A DNA stretch of 57,742 nucleotides from Planctomycetales bacterium (lineage in GTDB: Bacteria > Planctomycetota > Planctomycetia > Isosphaerales > Isosphaeraceae), in assembly GCA_027449865.1 (NCBI GenBank), contig DAIDKV010000154.1:1-57742 (forward strand), written 5' to 3'. The position numbers and the translations under genes are program-made. Positions 1 to 8,066 of the stretch are shown piece after piece. Every line of letters begins with the position of its first letter. The stretch's first letter is position 1. The notes beneath the pieces were generated by a model, which was not told the origin of the DNA, searched no databases, and saw only the letters and a list, made by a program, of their open reading frames with translations.

Positions 1-48
1 GTTGAGGAGGGCGTTCCAGCGAAGATCGACGACGTGGACGCGCGGCAT
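1..48 (-). CDS. 5' end of a gene running off the left edge
   Basis: An ATG at 48-46 opens a leftward frame that stays open to the window edge and gives MPRVHVVDLRWNALLN. A GGGAG motif about 12 bases upstream could serve as ribosome binding site. Only 16 residues are visible, so the product cannot be named. The gene follows the C39 operon on the same strand after about 220 bases without a recognisable gene. The call rests on an open frame and a plausible start only. Confidence 0.35.
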   Translation of the reverse strand, partial: MPRVHVVDLRWNALLN

Positions 49-272
49 GGGGTGGGCTCCCGGCCGGGGCGGTCGGCCCCGACTGGAGCAGCATCGCCGG
101 AGCGTGCGACGATTACCAGATGCACTTTACCGGACGGACACTGGCCAGGTGCGATGCCGAGGCGCGAAATTGTCGCGACGACCATCCGGACAAAAGGAAC
201 GACGCCGACAGGCGCTGGCTCAGGTGGGATCATCAGGCAGGGTCGGCGCGAAGTGATGGAACAGCCCGCCCG

Positions 273-881
273 TCATGCCGGACCTCCGCGGGACGGATGC
301 GCCCCAAGGACCAGGATACGGTGGTTCCGAAGCCGACCCGTGATACGGAACAGGAGGATCGCAAGGCAGAAGGCGGAAACAAGGAATTCCATCCACCGAA
401 TCCCGTTTCCCTGGCTCGGAGTCAACACGAGGCCGGTCCACGCACGCGATGCGAACAGGACGTCGGCGTCCACGACAACGGGCTCTCTGTCACCGTCAAT
501 GACCTGAACGAGCATGCCTGTATGCCCTACCGGCCGGACGACGAGGAAATGGCCTTCGCCCTCTCCCTTGACGAAGGCAAGCAATGGCCCTCGGATCTCG
601 GAACGTCGCCTGGGAAGAAGGACGGCATCGAGCGAGAGCCCCAGTCGCCGCGCGCCTTCGCGAAGGTCTTGGAAGGAATGACTCCCATCCATCGAATCCG
701 GGAGCACCTCGAAGACCCTGTCCAGATTGACGGAGTGGCCACGCAGCCGGAGGATCTGGTAGAGCGCGGTTGTACCGCAATCTCGACGTACGGAAGCCGG
801 CGTTTCTGGAGCGACGCGGGAATCCGAAGGCGCGAGGCCCAGCAGCACCGCGAATAGAGAATAGGTCGACCACCCTGTCAT
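273..881 (-). CDS. Membrane-anchored C39-like cysteine peptidase
   Basis: The 202-residue protein has a peptidase C39-like core. The nucleophile region reads DCGTTALYQILRLRGH with Cys35, the catalytic His111 lies in GHFLVV, and an Asp follows in VIDGD. C39 domains classically cut leader peptides after a double glycine, usually fused to an ABC transporter; here there is no transporter domain. The N-terminus (TYSLFAVLLGL) looks like a signal or anchor, and a C-terminal segment (MEFLVSAFCLAILLF) should span the membrane, so the active domain probably faces the periplasm. The start was chosen because its ATG overlaps the TGA of the upstream gene (TGATG), which implies translational coupling. It is the last gene of a five-gene leftward operon that also encodes a Cys-rich exported protein with a Gly-Gly-Gly site, a possible substrate. 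Fold confidence is fair; the substrate link is inference. Confidence 0.75.
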   Translation of the reverse strand: MTGWSTYSLFAVLLGLAPSDSRVAPETPASVRRDCGTTALYQILRLRGHSVNLDRVFEVLPDSMDGSHSFQDLREGARRLGLSLDAVLLPRRRSEIRGPLLAFVKGEGEGHFLVVRPVGHTGMLVQVIDGDREPVVVDADVLFASRAWTGLVLTPSQGNGIRWMEFLVSAFCLAILLFRITGRLRNHRILVLGAHPSRGGPA

Positions 882-2029
882 CAACGCCTCCGGTAGAGGA
901 GGAAGGCACCACCGAGAAGAACGACTCCGGTCACGCCGAGCCCGATCGCGGTCCATTCCGACCAGCCAGGACCAGCCCTCGCCGCCGAGGACGCTTCCAG
1001 GCGGTCGGCCTGACGGTCGGCCTCCTCAAGCGCCTTGTCAAGTTGCCTCTGGCGACCCTCCGCATCGGAAGGTGGACGCTCCGCCCTGGGCTCCGTCCGA
1101 GACTCGAGCTGGCGTTGAAGCCTTCGAAGTCCCTCGTCGTCCGCGACCTTCGCGTGATTCTTAACCGAGAAAAAACGATCTCCAAGACCTTGATTAAACT
1201 TCACGGTATTGAGCAAGATTTGGTGTACTCCAATCGACTGAGGCTCCTTGGTAGAAAACTCCCTTCGATCCTTGCTCAGATTACCGACGTAAATCCAACT
1301 TTTCCCCGTGGCTGGGAACCAGAGGTGACGCCCACTCGGAAGAATCATCCTTTCGAGGTGTGAGATCTGGACCCGAGACTGAAGTACGTTGCCGGCATAG
1401 AATTCCCATCGAAGCGGGTAGCCGTCACGTTCCAGGTCGACCCAGAGCTGAATGTAGGGCAGTTCACCCACCCAACCCTTAAGAAGAGATTTCGGCTGCT
1501 TCAGCATCCGGATCCTCAAACAACGATGACCATCGATGATCTCCCATCCCTGGATCTCTGGCTCGTGCTCCGGCGCCTCACCGAGCCACGAGAAATACCA
1601 GGGCAGAAAAATGGTCTCCGGACTCGTCGTGATGGCCAGCGTTCCTGGCCCACCCGGTTTGGTAACAGGCTCGCGCCTCGCAACAGGCACCGATTGCGAA
1701 TCCGGCGAAGCGTTCAGGAATTCAGCGCGATCGTGGAGGATGGCAAAAATGGTCCGACTCAAGGGTCGGTCGGTTCTGCCATAGCCAAACACGTCCAAAA
1801 GGGTGGCGCCATCTGCGCTACGATAAGCGTAATATGTCTGAAATCGATTGGCACTTTGTGACTCATTCGCGCCCGGCCCACCCCGAGCCAATGTGCCTTC
1901 GTGAAGGAACGAGACATCGTGGAAGGATGAGCGATACCGCTCGAACAAGGCGAAGACCGCCCTGGAATCGATTCCAACGTCGCCACGTGCCACAGAAGCC
2001 AGGACGAGGGCTAGCGAGGCCGCAAACAT
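881..2029 (-). CDS. LolA-like exported protein with C-terminal membrane anchor
   Basis: The 382-residue product starts with a signal peptide (MFAASLALVLASVARG). The ATG at 2029 was chosen because it opens directly on this signal; an in-frame upstream ATG at 2173 would overlap the preceding gene. The middle of the protein has the beta-rich pattern of outer-membrane lipoprotein sorting (LolA-like) folds: GWEIIDGHRCLRIRM, then LWVDLERDGYPLRWEFY, then a strand ending in HLWFPATG. A charged coiled-coil stretch (about residues 300-345, rich in R, E, Q and D) precedes a C-terminal transmembrane helix ending in LLYRRR, so the protein is probably held in a membrane with its bulk outside. It overlaps the C39-like gene by one base. 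The LolA-like assignment rests on pattern only; no lipid-carrier function is shown. Confidence 0.65.
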   Translation of the reverse strand: MFAASLALVLASVARGDVGIDSRAVFALFERYRSSFHDVSFLHEGTLARGGPGANESQSANRFQTYYAYRSADGATLLDVFGYGRTDRPLSRTIFAILHDRAEFLNASPDSQSVPVARREPVTKPGGPGTLAITTSPETIFLPWYFSWLGEAPEHEPEIQGWEIIDGHRCLRIRMLKQPKSLLKGWVGELPYIQLWVDLERDGYPLRWEFYAGNVLQSRVQISHLERMILPSGRHLWFPATGKSWIYVGNLSKDRREFSTKEPQSIGVHQILLNTVKFNQGLGDRFFSVKNHAKVADDEGLRRLQRQLESRTEPRAERPPSDAEGRQRQLDKALEEADRQADRLEASSAARAGPGWSEWTAIGLGVTGVVLLGGAFLLYRRR

Positions 2030-2081
2030 GGATAAGCCCCTAATCGATACGGAGTACGAGAGTGTCTCCCCATTAGTATCA

Positions 2082-2612
2082 CTACTGAGCAGGGGGCACG
2101 CCTTGGGCATTGTAATCGATGGCGGTCGTATAGCAGTCCCACACTCCAGTCGCAACACACTCGAAGGCACCATTAGGCAGGACCGTGCATAAACCTAGTT
2201 GCCCCCCATTGTCCGAACCACAGTCCTGGAGTTGGGGATTGTTGGGATCGACGGCAACATTGCCGAACTGCATTTGCTTAATCGTATAATTCGACATGAG
2301 ATTGCACACAATGCACGCGGATCCAGGAATCCTGCAGCCGCCGCCCAAGCCGCTGACGTAGGGACCTGTACCGGGAGGTGGCGGAGGATTTGATAGATTG
2401 GCCGTATTGACATTTTCGGTCGTGCAATTGCCTGAAATCGATTTCATCGTCTTCGGGTTGGAACCTCGGATTCGGGGCAGGAGATGGTCAGGAATGGGAG
2501 AAGTGTCCCCCGCGGAGACGAGCATTTCGATGAGGAGCAGGCTGGCGAGCAGAATCACGTAAGGCGTCCACAACGAGGAGATCAGAAAGACGATCTTCAG
2601 GTAACGAGTCAT
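2082..2612 (-). CDS. Small Cys-rich exported protein with Gly-Gly-Gly motif
   Basis: I do not recognise a family. The 176 residues begin with a long hydrophobic segment (about residues 5-33), which could be a signal or an N-terminal anchor. A Pro-rich stretch (NPPPPPG, about residue 75) follows, then GLGGG at residues 88-92 directly before Cys93. Eight cysteines lie at about 63, 93, 100, 103, 131, 142, 152 and 160, which suggests a disulphide-stabilised extracytoplasmic domain. A good ribosome binding site (AGGAG, about 9 bases upstream) supports the start. It sits between a DUF1559 protein and a LolA-like protein in an operon that ends with a C39-like peptidase. C39 enzymes cleave after Gly-Gly, so cleavage before Cys93 to release a Cys-rich fragment is an attractive inference, not shown by sequence alone. 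Confidence 0.7.
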   Translation of the reverse strand: MTRYLKIVFLISSLWTPYVILLASLLLIEMLVSAGDTSPIPDHLLPRIRGSNPKTMKSISGNCTTENVNTANLSNPPPPPGTGPYVSGLGGGCRIPGSACIVCNLMSNYTIKQMQFGNVAVDPNNPQLQDCGSDNGGQLGLCTVLPNGAFECVATGVWDCYTTAIDYNAQGVPPAQ

Positions 2613-2651
2613 GAATGGCTCCTGATAGAGAATCCTGGGAAACCTGTCGGT

Positions 2652-3683
2652 TCAATCCGCGATCTCTCCTCCATTGCGAGTTCCGAAGGCTCGCCAGGTG
2701 GAGAGATCAATCCTTTCATGGACAAAACGAACCGATCCATCGGCCATGAGCATGTTGATGCCGCCACGATGCCAGCTCCGGGCCGTTGTCATTCCCATGG
2801 AGAGAATGGCGTGGGGCATCAGGCAATCCGGTACGCGGCCGTTCGGAACTTGAGTGTGTGTGTACAGGGTCTGTTCGCGGCCGAGCCAGAACCACCACTG
2901 ACCGCCAATCGTAAAGACCGACTTCGCGACGGGATGTGCCGACACGCGGCAGCTCTGAAGGAGCTGGTTGGCCGAGACCGCCCCCGGATACATCGGCCAA
3001 AAATCCCGCGACGGGACGGGTCTGTCGGATTGCCCCGAACCCCTCAGCCGCTCGGAAAACGCCGCGGTATGACTCAATCCGTCAGTCACGTACGATGGCC
3101 TGACCAGTCCGATCTCAAGAAGGAAGCCATTCCCGCTATCGCGGTATTCCGCCCATTCGCAGCAATTCGGGCCAAGACCAACATTCGCTCGATAATTGTT
3201 CCCTGACCCGGCGAAAGGACCACCATCGGACGGGCAAAGAAACGTGGAAACACGGACTCGGAGTGCCGTGGATTGAAGCGAGAACAGGGATTGCATCAAA
3301 GGAGTCGGACCGACAGAAAAATTGTCAATAGGTATTGTTCCCGCACTGAAATTCACCGCGTCATAAATATCAGGGAGATCCAGGTAGGGGAGCAAGCGAA
3401 CTTGAGGCGAGAAGCATCCCTCATAGACGGTCTCTGTCGCGGAAGGATCGACCTTCGAGCGGATACCCCAGGTTGTGTTGCAAATGGGATAGCACTGCGA
3501 ATCGGTATCGTAGCGGTGAAGGGCCAGCCCGATCTGGTACAGGTTGTTCTGGCAACTTGCCCTTCTAGCTGCTTCTCGGGCCGACTGCACCGCGGGGAGG
3601 AGGAGGGAAACGAGGATGCTGGTGATCCCGATGATGACCAACGCCTCGATCAGCGTGAAGCCCTGATTTTTATACACATACAT
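2652..3683 (-). CDS. DUF1559 protein with prepilin-type N-terminal signal
   Basis: The 343-residue product starts MYVYKNQGFTLIEALVIIG, a type IV prepilin cleavage and methylation signal (G/FTLIE) followed by the pilin hydrophobic helix. Next comes the DUF1559 hallmark LLPAVQSAREAARRASC and, at the C-terminus, a GGINMLMADGSVRFV segment typical of that planctomycete-expanded family. The ATG at 3683 was chosen because it immediately precedes the prepilin signal; the longer upstream frame has no support. It starts 4 bases after the stop of the DUF1573 gene without a clear Shine-Dalgarno, so translation is probably coupled. DUF1559 proteins are thought to be secreted or surface-assembled pseudopilins, but their role is not known. 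Confidence 0.88.
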   Translation of the reverse strand: MYVYKNQGFTLIEALVIIGITSILVSLLLPAVQSAREAARRASCQNNLYQIGLALHRYDTDSQCYPICNTTWGIRSKVDPSATETVYEGCFSPQVRLLPYLDLPDIYDAVNFSAGTIPIDNFSVGPTPLMQSLFSLQSTALRVRVSTFLCPSDGGPFAGSGNNYRANVGLGPNCCEWAEYRDSGNGFLLEIGLVRPSYVTDGLSHTAAFSERLRGSGQSDRPVPSRDFWPMYPGAVSANQLLQSCRVSAHPVAKSVFTIGGQWWFWLGREQTLYTHTQVPNGRVPDCLMPHAILSMGMTTARSWHRGGINMLMADGSVRFVHERIDLSTWRAFGTRNGGEIAD

Positions 3684-3687
3684 GTCA

Positions 3688-4753
3688 TCAATCCATTGTA
3701 GCGATGATGAATACACGCAACCTGGCCGTGGGCTCGTCGGGGCGATCGGTCTCGATGGCCATGGTCCATTCGCGACAGTTCGCGACTCGTTCACGAACAA
3801 ACCGTATCGTGATTTCGTGACTCGACCTCGCTTCCCGGCTGAACGAGGCTTCGGCCAAGAAGTCGAGAGGGCCGATGGTCTTGATGCGAAACGGCTGATT
3901 ATCGCATGAGCGGACTGTGATACACTGGGGCCGCCGCACCTCATCCACGCTGATCGCTAGATTCCTCGGCCTGATCTCGAGGGGGACAGGTACAATCCAG
4001 GACACTCCTATCGATCGCTTCCGTCCTTGCGGCCAACCCAAGGTGATCGAGCCACGTTGAATGCCGGAATGATCACAGGGAGGCAATTCCACTTCCACGT
4101 CACGGCGACTTGCCGTGAACCGACCGTTTTCCAACGTCGTCTGAATCCCGTGAATGAACCTGGCCCTCAAAGGGAGTTCGGCATCAACCCATTCGGGTGG
4201 TACCTCACCTTCCTCGCCGATCCGACGGGTGACGACCTTCAGGACGTACCGACCGGATCGATTCATCGGAAGCGTAAGTGTCTGATCGCCCGGATTCTGA
4301 ATTTCCAGCCCCGGGTAAAGATCGGCTACGAGCACAAAGGTGCTGACTTTGGGATGATTGCCGTCCGTCTCGATGATAAAGCCGGCACGCTTCCTCTCAT
4401 ATCGATCGCTCAGCACCTTCATCGCGGTGGGAATCAAGCATTGTCCACCAGGAGGGACAACATCCCGCGATAGGGCACCGATCTCCGAGCAGCATGGAAC
4501 CGTGGCCGTGGACCCTAGAATTCGAATCGCGCGGCGGGTCGAATTCCTCAATAGGAAATCGTGGCGTAGAGTCTGTCCACGGGCGAGAACGGGGCCAAAG
4601 CTGTATTCTTCATAACCCCCCCCCTTGCTTTTCATTAGTTGCGGAAATCGCGACAGCCTCGTCGACGACGGCGGATATGTCCGGCAGCGGGCGCTCCCCA
4701 GAGCAACCAACAAGTGGGATGACGGCCAGCAGGAAGATCCGGCTTGCACGCAT
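3688..4753 (-). CDS. DUF1573-like lipoprotein, interrupted by a frameshift in a G9 tract
   Basis: An ATG at 4753 opens a classic lipoprotein signal (MRASRIFLLAVIPLVGCSG, lipobox Cys). That frame ends at 4610 after ATNEKQGGG. The rest of the protein lies in the next frame, entering as GGGYEEYSFGPV, and runs to 3688. The two frames meet exactly at a run of nine G on this strand (4616-4624); eight or eleven G would give one continuous protein of about 354 residues. The body looks like DUF1573, with beta-sandwich repeats about the relation of a mean force or value: FLLRNSTRRAIRILG, a conserved CC motif, then PPGGQC. DUF1573 proteins are periplasmic or outer-membrane associated in planctomycetes and Bacteroidetes. 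It is the first gene of the operon. The break may be a sequencing or assembly slip, a real pseudogene, or a phase-variable switch; the sequence alone cannot decide. Confidence 0.7.
4616..4624 (-). repeat. G9 homopolymer at the frameshift point
   Basis: Nine consecutive C on the plus strand (G on the coding strand) separate the lipoprotein signal frame from the DUF1573 body frame. Loss of one base restores the reading frame. Confidence 0.9.
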
Positions 4754-4810
4754 CAGGTAGCGCTCCTTGACACAAGGACAACCATGACTGGGGAGCGGCC
4801 TCAAATCATT

Positions 4811-4846
4811 TAGAATACGATATTCTACGTTGAGATCGAAAGTCAA
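4811..4846 (-). promoter_or_regulatory. Promoter with palindromic operator candidate upstream of the DUF1573 operon
   Basis: On the minus strand TTGACT (4846-4841) is followed after 18 bases by TATCGT (4822-4817), a sigma-70-like pair about 60 bases upstream of the lipoprotein ATG. The -10 box lies inside a perfect palindrome, TAGAATACGATATTCTA (4811-4827, 7-base arms and 3-base centre), which is a natural position for a repressor. The regulator is not identified and none is encoded next to it. Confidence 0.45.
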
Positions 4847-4990
4847 GAAACCTCTGGACGGCGTTTTTCAAATTCCGGAAAGATTTTGACTTGCATTCCG
4901 CCCCGATCTTCGACGAAAGTAAGAGGCCGATCGGCCGGGTCCGGCGGATTGGCCCGGCGGGTTTGGTTCCTCGCGCGAGGGGACTTCCGA

Positions 4991-6931
4991 ATGGAAAGCC
5001 AGAGCCTGCGACGCGGCCGATGGTCTCCCTGGCGGCTGGTCCTGCCGGCGCTCGCCGTTGGGATCGCCGCGAGCCCCGCCCCGGGATGGGCACAGGCCGA
5101 GAAAAAGGCCGACGCCTCCTCTGTCTTCGACGACGACAAGAACAGCGACAGCGAGGCGACGAAGAAGACGGACGACCCGGTGAAGAAGGCCGAGGCCGCC
5201 GCGAAGAAGGCGTCGACCTCCGAGCGCGCCGTCATCGGCTTCACCCAGCAAAACGCCGCCTCGCAGATGACCGAGCTGGAAGAGCGGATGTTCCGGCTCG
5301 CCGAGGCCCTGCGCGGGCTCGAGCCCGAAAACGCCTCGCGACTCAGCCTCGCTCTCCGGTTCTCACGCGAGGAGCTGATCCTCGAACAGATGCGCGAGAC
5401 CTCCAAGCTCCTGAACGACGAGCAACTGAACCGCGCCGAGACCGAGTCAAAAGAGCTGATCGCCAAGCTGGAGCATCTGCGCAACCTTTTGCTCGCCGAG
5501 GACCTCGACTTCCAGTTGAAGCTCGCCCGGCTCCGACAGATGCGGGAGACGCTCGGCCAGCTCGACCGGATCGTCAAGGAGCAGCGCCGGGAGCTGGGGT
5601 GGTCGCGGTTCGCCCTCGAACAGCGAAAGCGGCTCGATCGGATGTCGACCCGAAGGCCCGACCTCGACGCCCTCGCCCGCGATCAAAAGGCCCTGATCGC
5701 GGCGATCGAGAAGGCGAAGGCGAAGAAGGATTCATCCGCCCGGTCGGCGGCCCGCGAACAGGCGTCGAAGCTGCGGGGAGCGGTCGCGGCGATGGCCGGC
5801 GACCCGTTATTTGCGGATCTGCAACCGCCGCACCTCCGCCAGGCCGACGCGCACCTGGCCGACGTCCTCGCAGCGCTGGAAAAATCCAGCGGTGACCTCG
5901 AAGCCGAGAATCGGAAGGCGATCGAGGCCGGGTCGAAGGCCCTCGATCTTATCGAGAAGGAGCGAGCCCGGTTCGACGAGCAGGTGAAGCAGGCCCGGGA
6001 GACGATCGCCGAACCGGCGTTTCGTCGACGGGAGCAGGACCAGGTGAAGAACCGGGAGACCGCCGAGAAGCTCGGCGTGACCTCCGCCCGGCTCGGCGAT
6101 GCGGGCGTGGCGCTCCGGAAAGACCTGATCCGGGCCTCGGCCGTGATGGAAGTCGCGGCCCGGAAGCTGGCGAAGGTGACGCCCGGTCCGGCGGCCGAGG
6201 ACCAGTCGACCGCGCTCGAGGCGCTCGGGCGGTCGCGCGACGACCTGGCGCAGTCCGTCGAGCGGCTCCTGGAAGAGTTGCGGGGCGAGCTTCGCACCCG
6301 GCTGATCGGCGACCTGATCGAGATGCACGAAAACGCCCAGTTCCTCCGAGAGACCACCCAGGCCCAGGCGCCCCGGGTCGCGAAGAAGTCGCGGACGGCC
6401 CTGCTGGCGGTCGCCGGGCTCTCGAAAAAGCTGGTGGAGATGGCCGAAAAAACCGAGCACCTGCTCGCCCTGGTGGAGGAGGTCGAATACGGAATCGCAC
6501 TGCCGACCACCCTCCGCATCCTCGGCCGGGAGATGCGATGGATCGGCGGCCGGCTGGAGTCGGGCGACGTCTCGGACCGATCGATCGCGATGGAGACCCG
6601 GATCGAGCAGGACCTGGCCGGAATCGCCGGAGCGGTGCGCCGACTCCCCTCGGAAACGCCGCCCCCGCCCGGAACACCACTCTCCACCAACCCCCGCGAA
6701 CGGGAACGCGAGCTGAACCGAATGATCGCCGAATTGACGATGGTCCGGATGCTCCAGGCCCGTCTCAACGACGACACGGTCGGCGTGGACAGAGATCGAC
6801 CCGCCGCGAAGAACCTCCCTCCGGCGGTCCGGCGCGAGATCGAGGGCCTGGAAGCCACGCAGGACGAGGTCCGAGAGGCGCTCGCAAAGATCGGGGACCG
6901 GCTGAGTATCCCGTCGGACGATGAGCCTTGA
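4991..6931 (+). CDS. Exported coiled-coil protein of unknown function
   Basis: I do not recognise a named family. The ATG at 4991 gives MESQSLRRGRWSPWRLVLPA, a basic start and hydrophobic core ending in a cleavage-like GWAQA, so the 646-residue protein is probably exported; an in-frame upstream start at 4886 would bury this signal. The mature part is almost entirely helical and charged, with long heptad-like runs rich in E, R, K, A and L (for example LEERMFRLAEALRGLEPE and EKERARFDEQVKQARETI). No enzymatic motif was found. It is divergent from the DUF1573 operon. A smaller exported protein follows on the same strand after about 440 bases of repeats. A structural or scaffolding role in the envelope is a guess. 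Confidence 0.75.
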   Translation: MESQSLRRGRWSPWRLVLPALAVGIAASPAPGWAQAEKKADASSVFDDDKNSDSEATKKTDDPVKKAEAAAKKASTSERAVIGFTQQNAASQMTELEERMFRLAEALRGLEPENASRLSLALRFSREELILEQMRETSKLLNDEQLNRAETESKELIAKLEHLRNLLLAEDLDFQLKLARLRQMRETLGQLDRIVKEQRRELGWSRFALEQRKRLDRMSTRRPDLDALARDQKALIAAIEKAKAKKDSSARSAAREQASKLRGAVAAMAGDPLFADLQPPHLRQADAHLADVLAALEKSSGDLEAENRKAIEAGSKALDLIEKERARFDEQVKQARETIAEPAFRRREQDQVKNRETAEKLGVTSARLGDAGVALRKDLIRASAVMEVAARKLAKVTPGPAAEDQSTALEALGRSRDDLAQSVERLLEELRGELRTRLIGDLIEMHENAQFLRETTQAQAPRVAKKSRTALLAVAGLSKKLVEMAEKTEHLLALVEEVEYGIALPTTLRILGREMRWIGGRLESGDVSDRSIAMETRIEQDLAGIAGAVRRLPSETPPPPGTPLSTNPRERERELNRMIAELTMVRMLQARLNDDTVGVDRDRPAAKNLPPAVRREIEGLEATQDEVREALAKIGDRLSIPSDDEP

Positions 6932-6946
6932 AAATTCAAGACAGAA

Positions 6947-7020
6947 TCACAGCGCGGCCGAGCCGCAACCGATCGGAACGGATTCACAGCGCGGCCGAGC
7001 CGCAACCGATCGGAACGGAT
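6947..7020. repeat. Two tandem 37-bp units
   Basis: A 37-base unit starting TCACAGCGCGGCCGAGCCGC occurs twice without a gap (6947-6983 and 6984-7020). It lies just after the stop of the coiled-coil gene and runs straight into a CACAGAG-type repeat tract. Confidence 0.9.
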
Positions 7021-7304
7021 TCACCACAGAGTCACAGAGGGCACAGAGGGCACAAAGAAGAAGAATTTTATGATACTTTGCTCGAAAAACTGGTTGCGTG
7101 ATTTGCAGTGATGAGATTGTGCGCGGCGTACAGGATTCTCAAACTTCGTCGTACAGAGGCTCGATGTTGCTGGGTTTTCTCTGTGTCTCTGTGTCTCTGT
7201 GGTAAATGAACGTCCGAGAGTCACCGTCATTTATCGAGGAGACACAATGGTTCGATGTTGCTGGGTTTTCTCTGTGTCTCTGTGTCTCTGTGGTAAATGA
7301 ACGT
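7021..7304. repeat. CACAGAG-type repeat tract with two identical 53-bp copies
   Basis: A 53-base segment (start TCGATGTTGCTGGGTTTTCT) occurs at 7161-7213 and again, identical, at 7252-7304. Both copies contain TCTCTGTGTCTCTGTGGT, and a related reverse-oriented CACCACAGAGTCACAGAG tract sits at 7022. Short open frames here spell the spurious peptide TTETQRHRENP, so they were not called as genes. Confidence 0.85.
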
Positions 7305-7370
7305 TTGAGAGCCACAGAGGATACTTTCGGTTTTGGTGCATTCCTTGAACCCCCAGAAGGCGAGGTGACG

Positions 7371-7910
7371 ATGAGGCGCGATCTCGGGATTCTGGCCGTC
7401 GCCGCGATGTCGGCGCTGCCAATGACGATGACGATCGGGCTCCGGACCGCCAGGGCGGCCGAGCCGCCAGCCACGGCGATCACGGAAAAGATGGTGGGCG
7501 TCACCGACGAGCTGAACCGGAAGCAGACCGGCAAGCCCGTCCAGACCGAGCAAAAGACGATCGTGGACGACCTGGACAAACTGATCGCCTCGCTGGAGAA
7601 GAAGTGCGAGGCCTGCCGGAACGGGATGAAGCGAAACCGTCCGACCCGGCCGCTCCCCGACTCGATGATCCGCCAGGGCACCGGAGGCGTCGGCGACCTG
7701 GTCGACCCACGCGAGTCGGCCAAGGACTGGGCGAAGCTCTCCGACCGCGAGCGCGACCGGATCTTGCAATCGATGTCCGAGGGCTTCCCGCCCGAGTACC
7801 GGGTGGTCCTGGAGCGCTACTATCGCCGTCTCGCCGAGGAGAAGCGCGGCCCCGAGGCGAGCCCCTCGGCCGAGTCGAAACCCGCCGAGAGGAAGCCGGC
7901 CGGGAAATAA
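7371..7910 (+). CDS. Small exported protein of unknown function
   Basis: The 179-residue product begins MRRDLGILAVAAMSALPMT and has a signal peptide ending near ARAAE. The ATG at 7371 was preferred to 7206 because the longer form would start inside the CACAGAG repeats. The mature protein has a short CEAC motif (about residue 80) and a helical C-terminus, SDRERDRILQSMSEGFPPEY followed by RVVLERYYRRLAEEK. Similar ends, in which a pellet of charged helix follows a FPPxYR motif, are common in exported planctomycete proteins of unknown role. No catalytic motif is visible. It may function with the larger coiled-coil protein upstream, but only proximity suggests this. Confidence 0.72.
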   Translation: MRRDLGILAVAAMSALPMTMTIGLRTARAAEPPATAITEKMVGVTDELNRKQTGKPVQTEQKTIVDDLDKLIASLEKKCEACRNGMKRNRPTRPLPDSMIRQGTGGVGDLVDPRESAKDWAKLSDRERDRILQSMSEGFPPEYRVVLERYYRRLAEEKRGPEASPSAESKPAERKPAGK

Positions 7911-8066
7911 AGCCAGGCCATCGCGAAAGCCTCGGAGCCGGGCCGGTTTGGGTCGGCTCGGCTTCCGGGCCGCGGGGTGGGTCTGGCTTTTGCCAGGAAA
8001 TCGACGATAAACTGGAACGTAGGCCGAGGAGTTTCGCGGTTCCGGCCGGGGAGTTTTGCGGTTCCG

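Noticed and set aside
5683-7005. A Ser/Arg-rich 440-residue leftward frame
   Set aside because: It is the shadow of the coiled-coil gene on the other strand; composition (S, R) is that of an antisense frame.
7139-7723. Small frames with TTETQRHRENP
   Set aside because: These translate the CACAGAG repeat; the peptide is a known type of annotation artefact.
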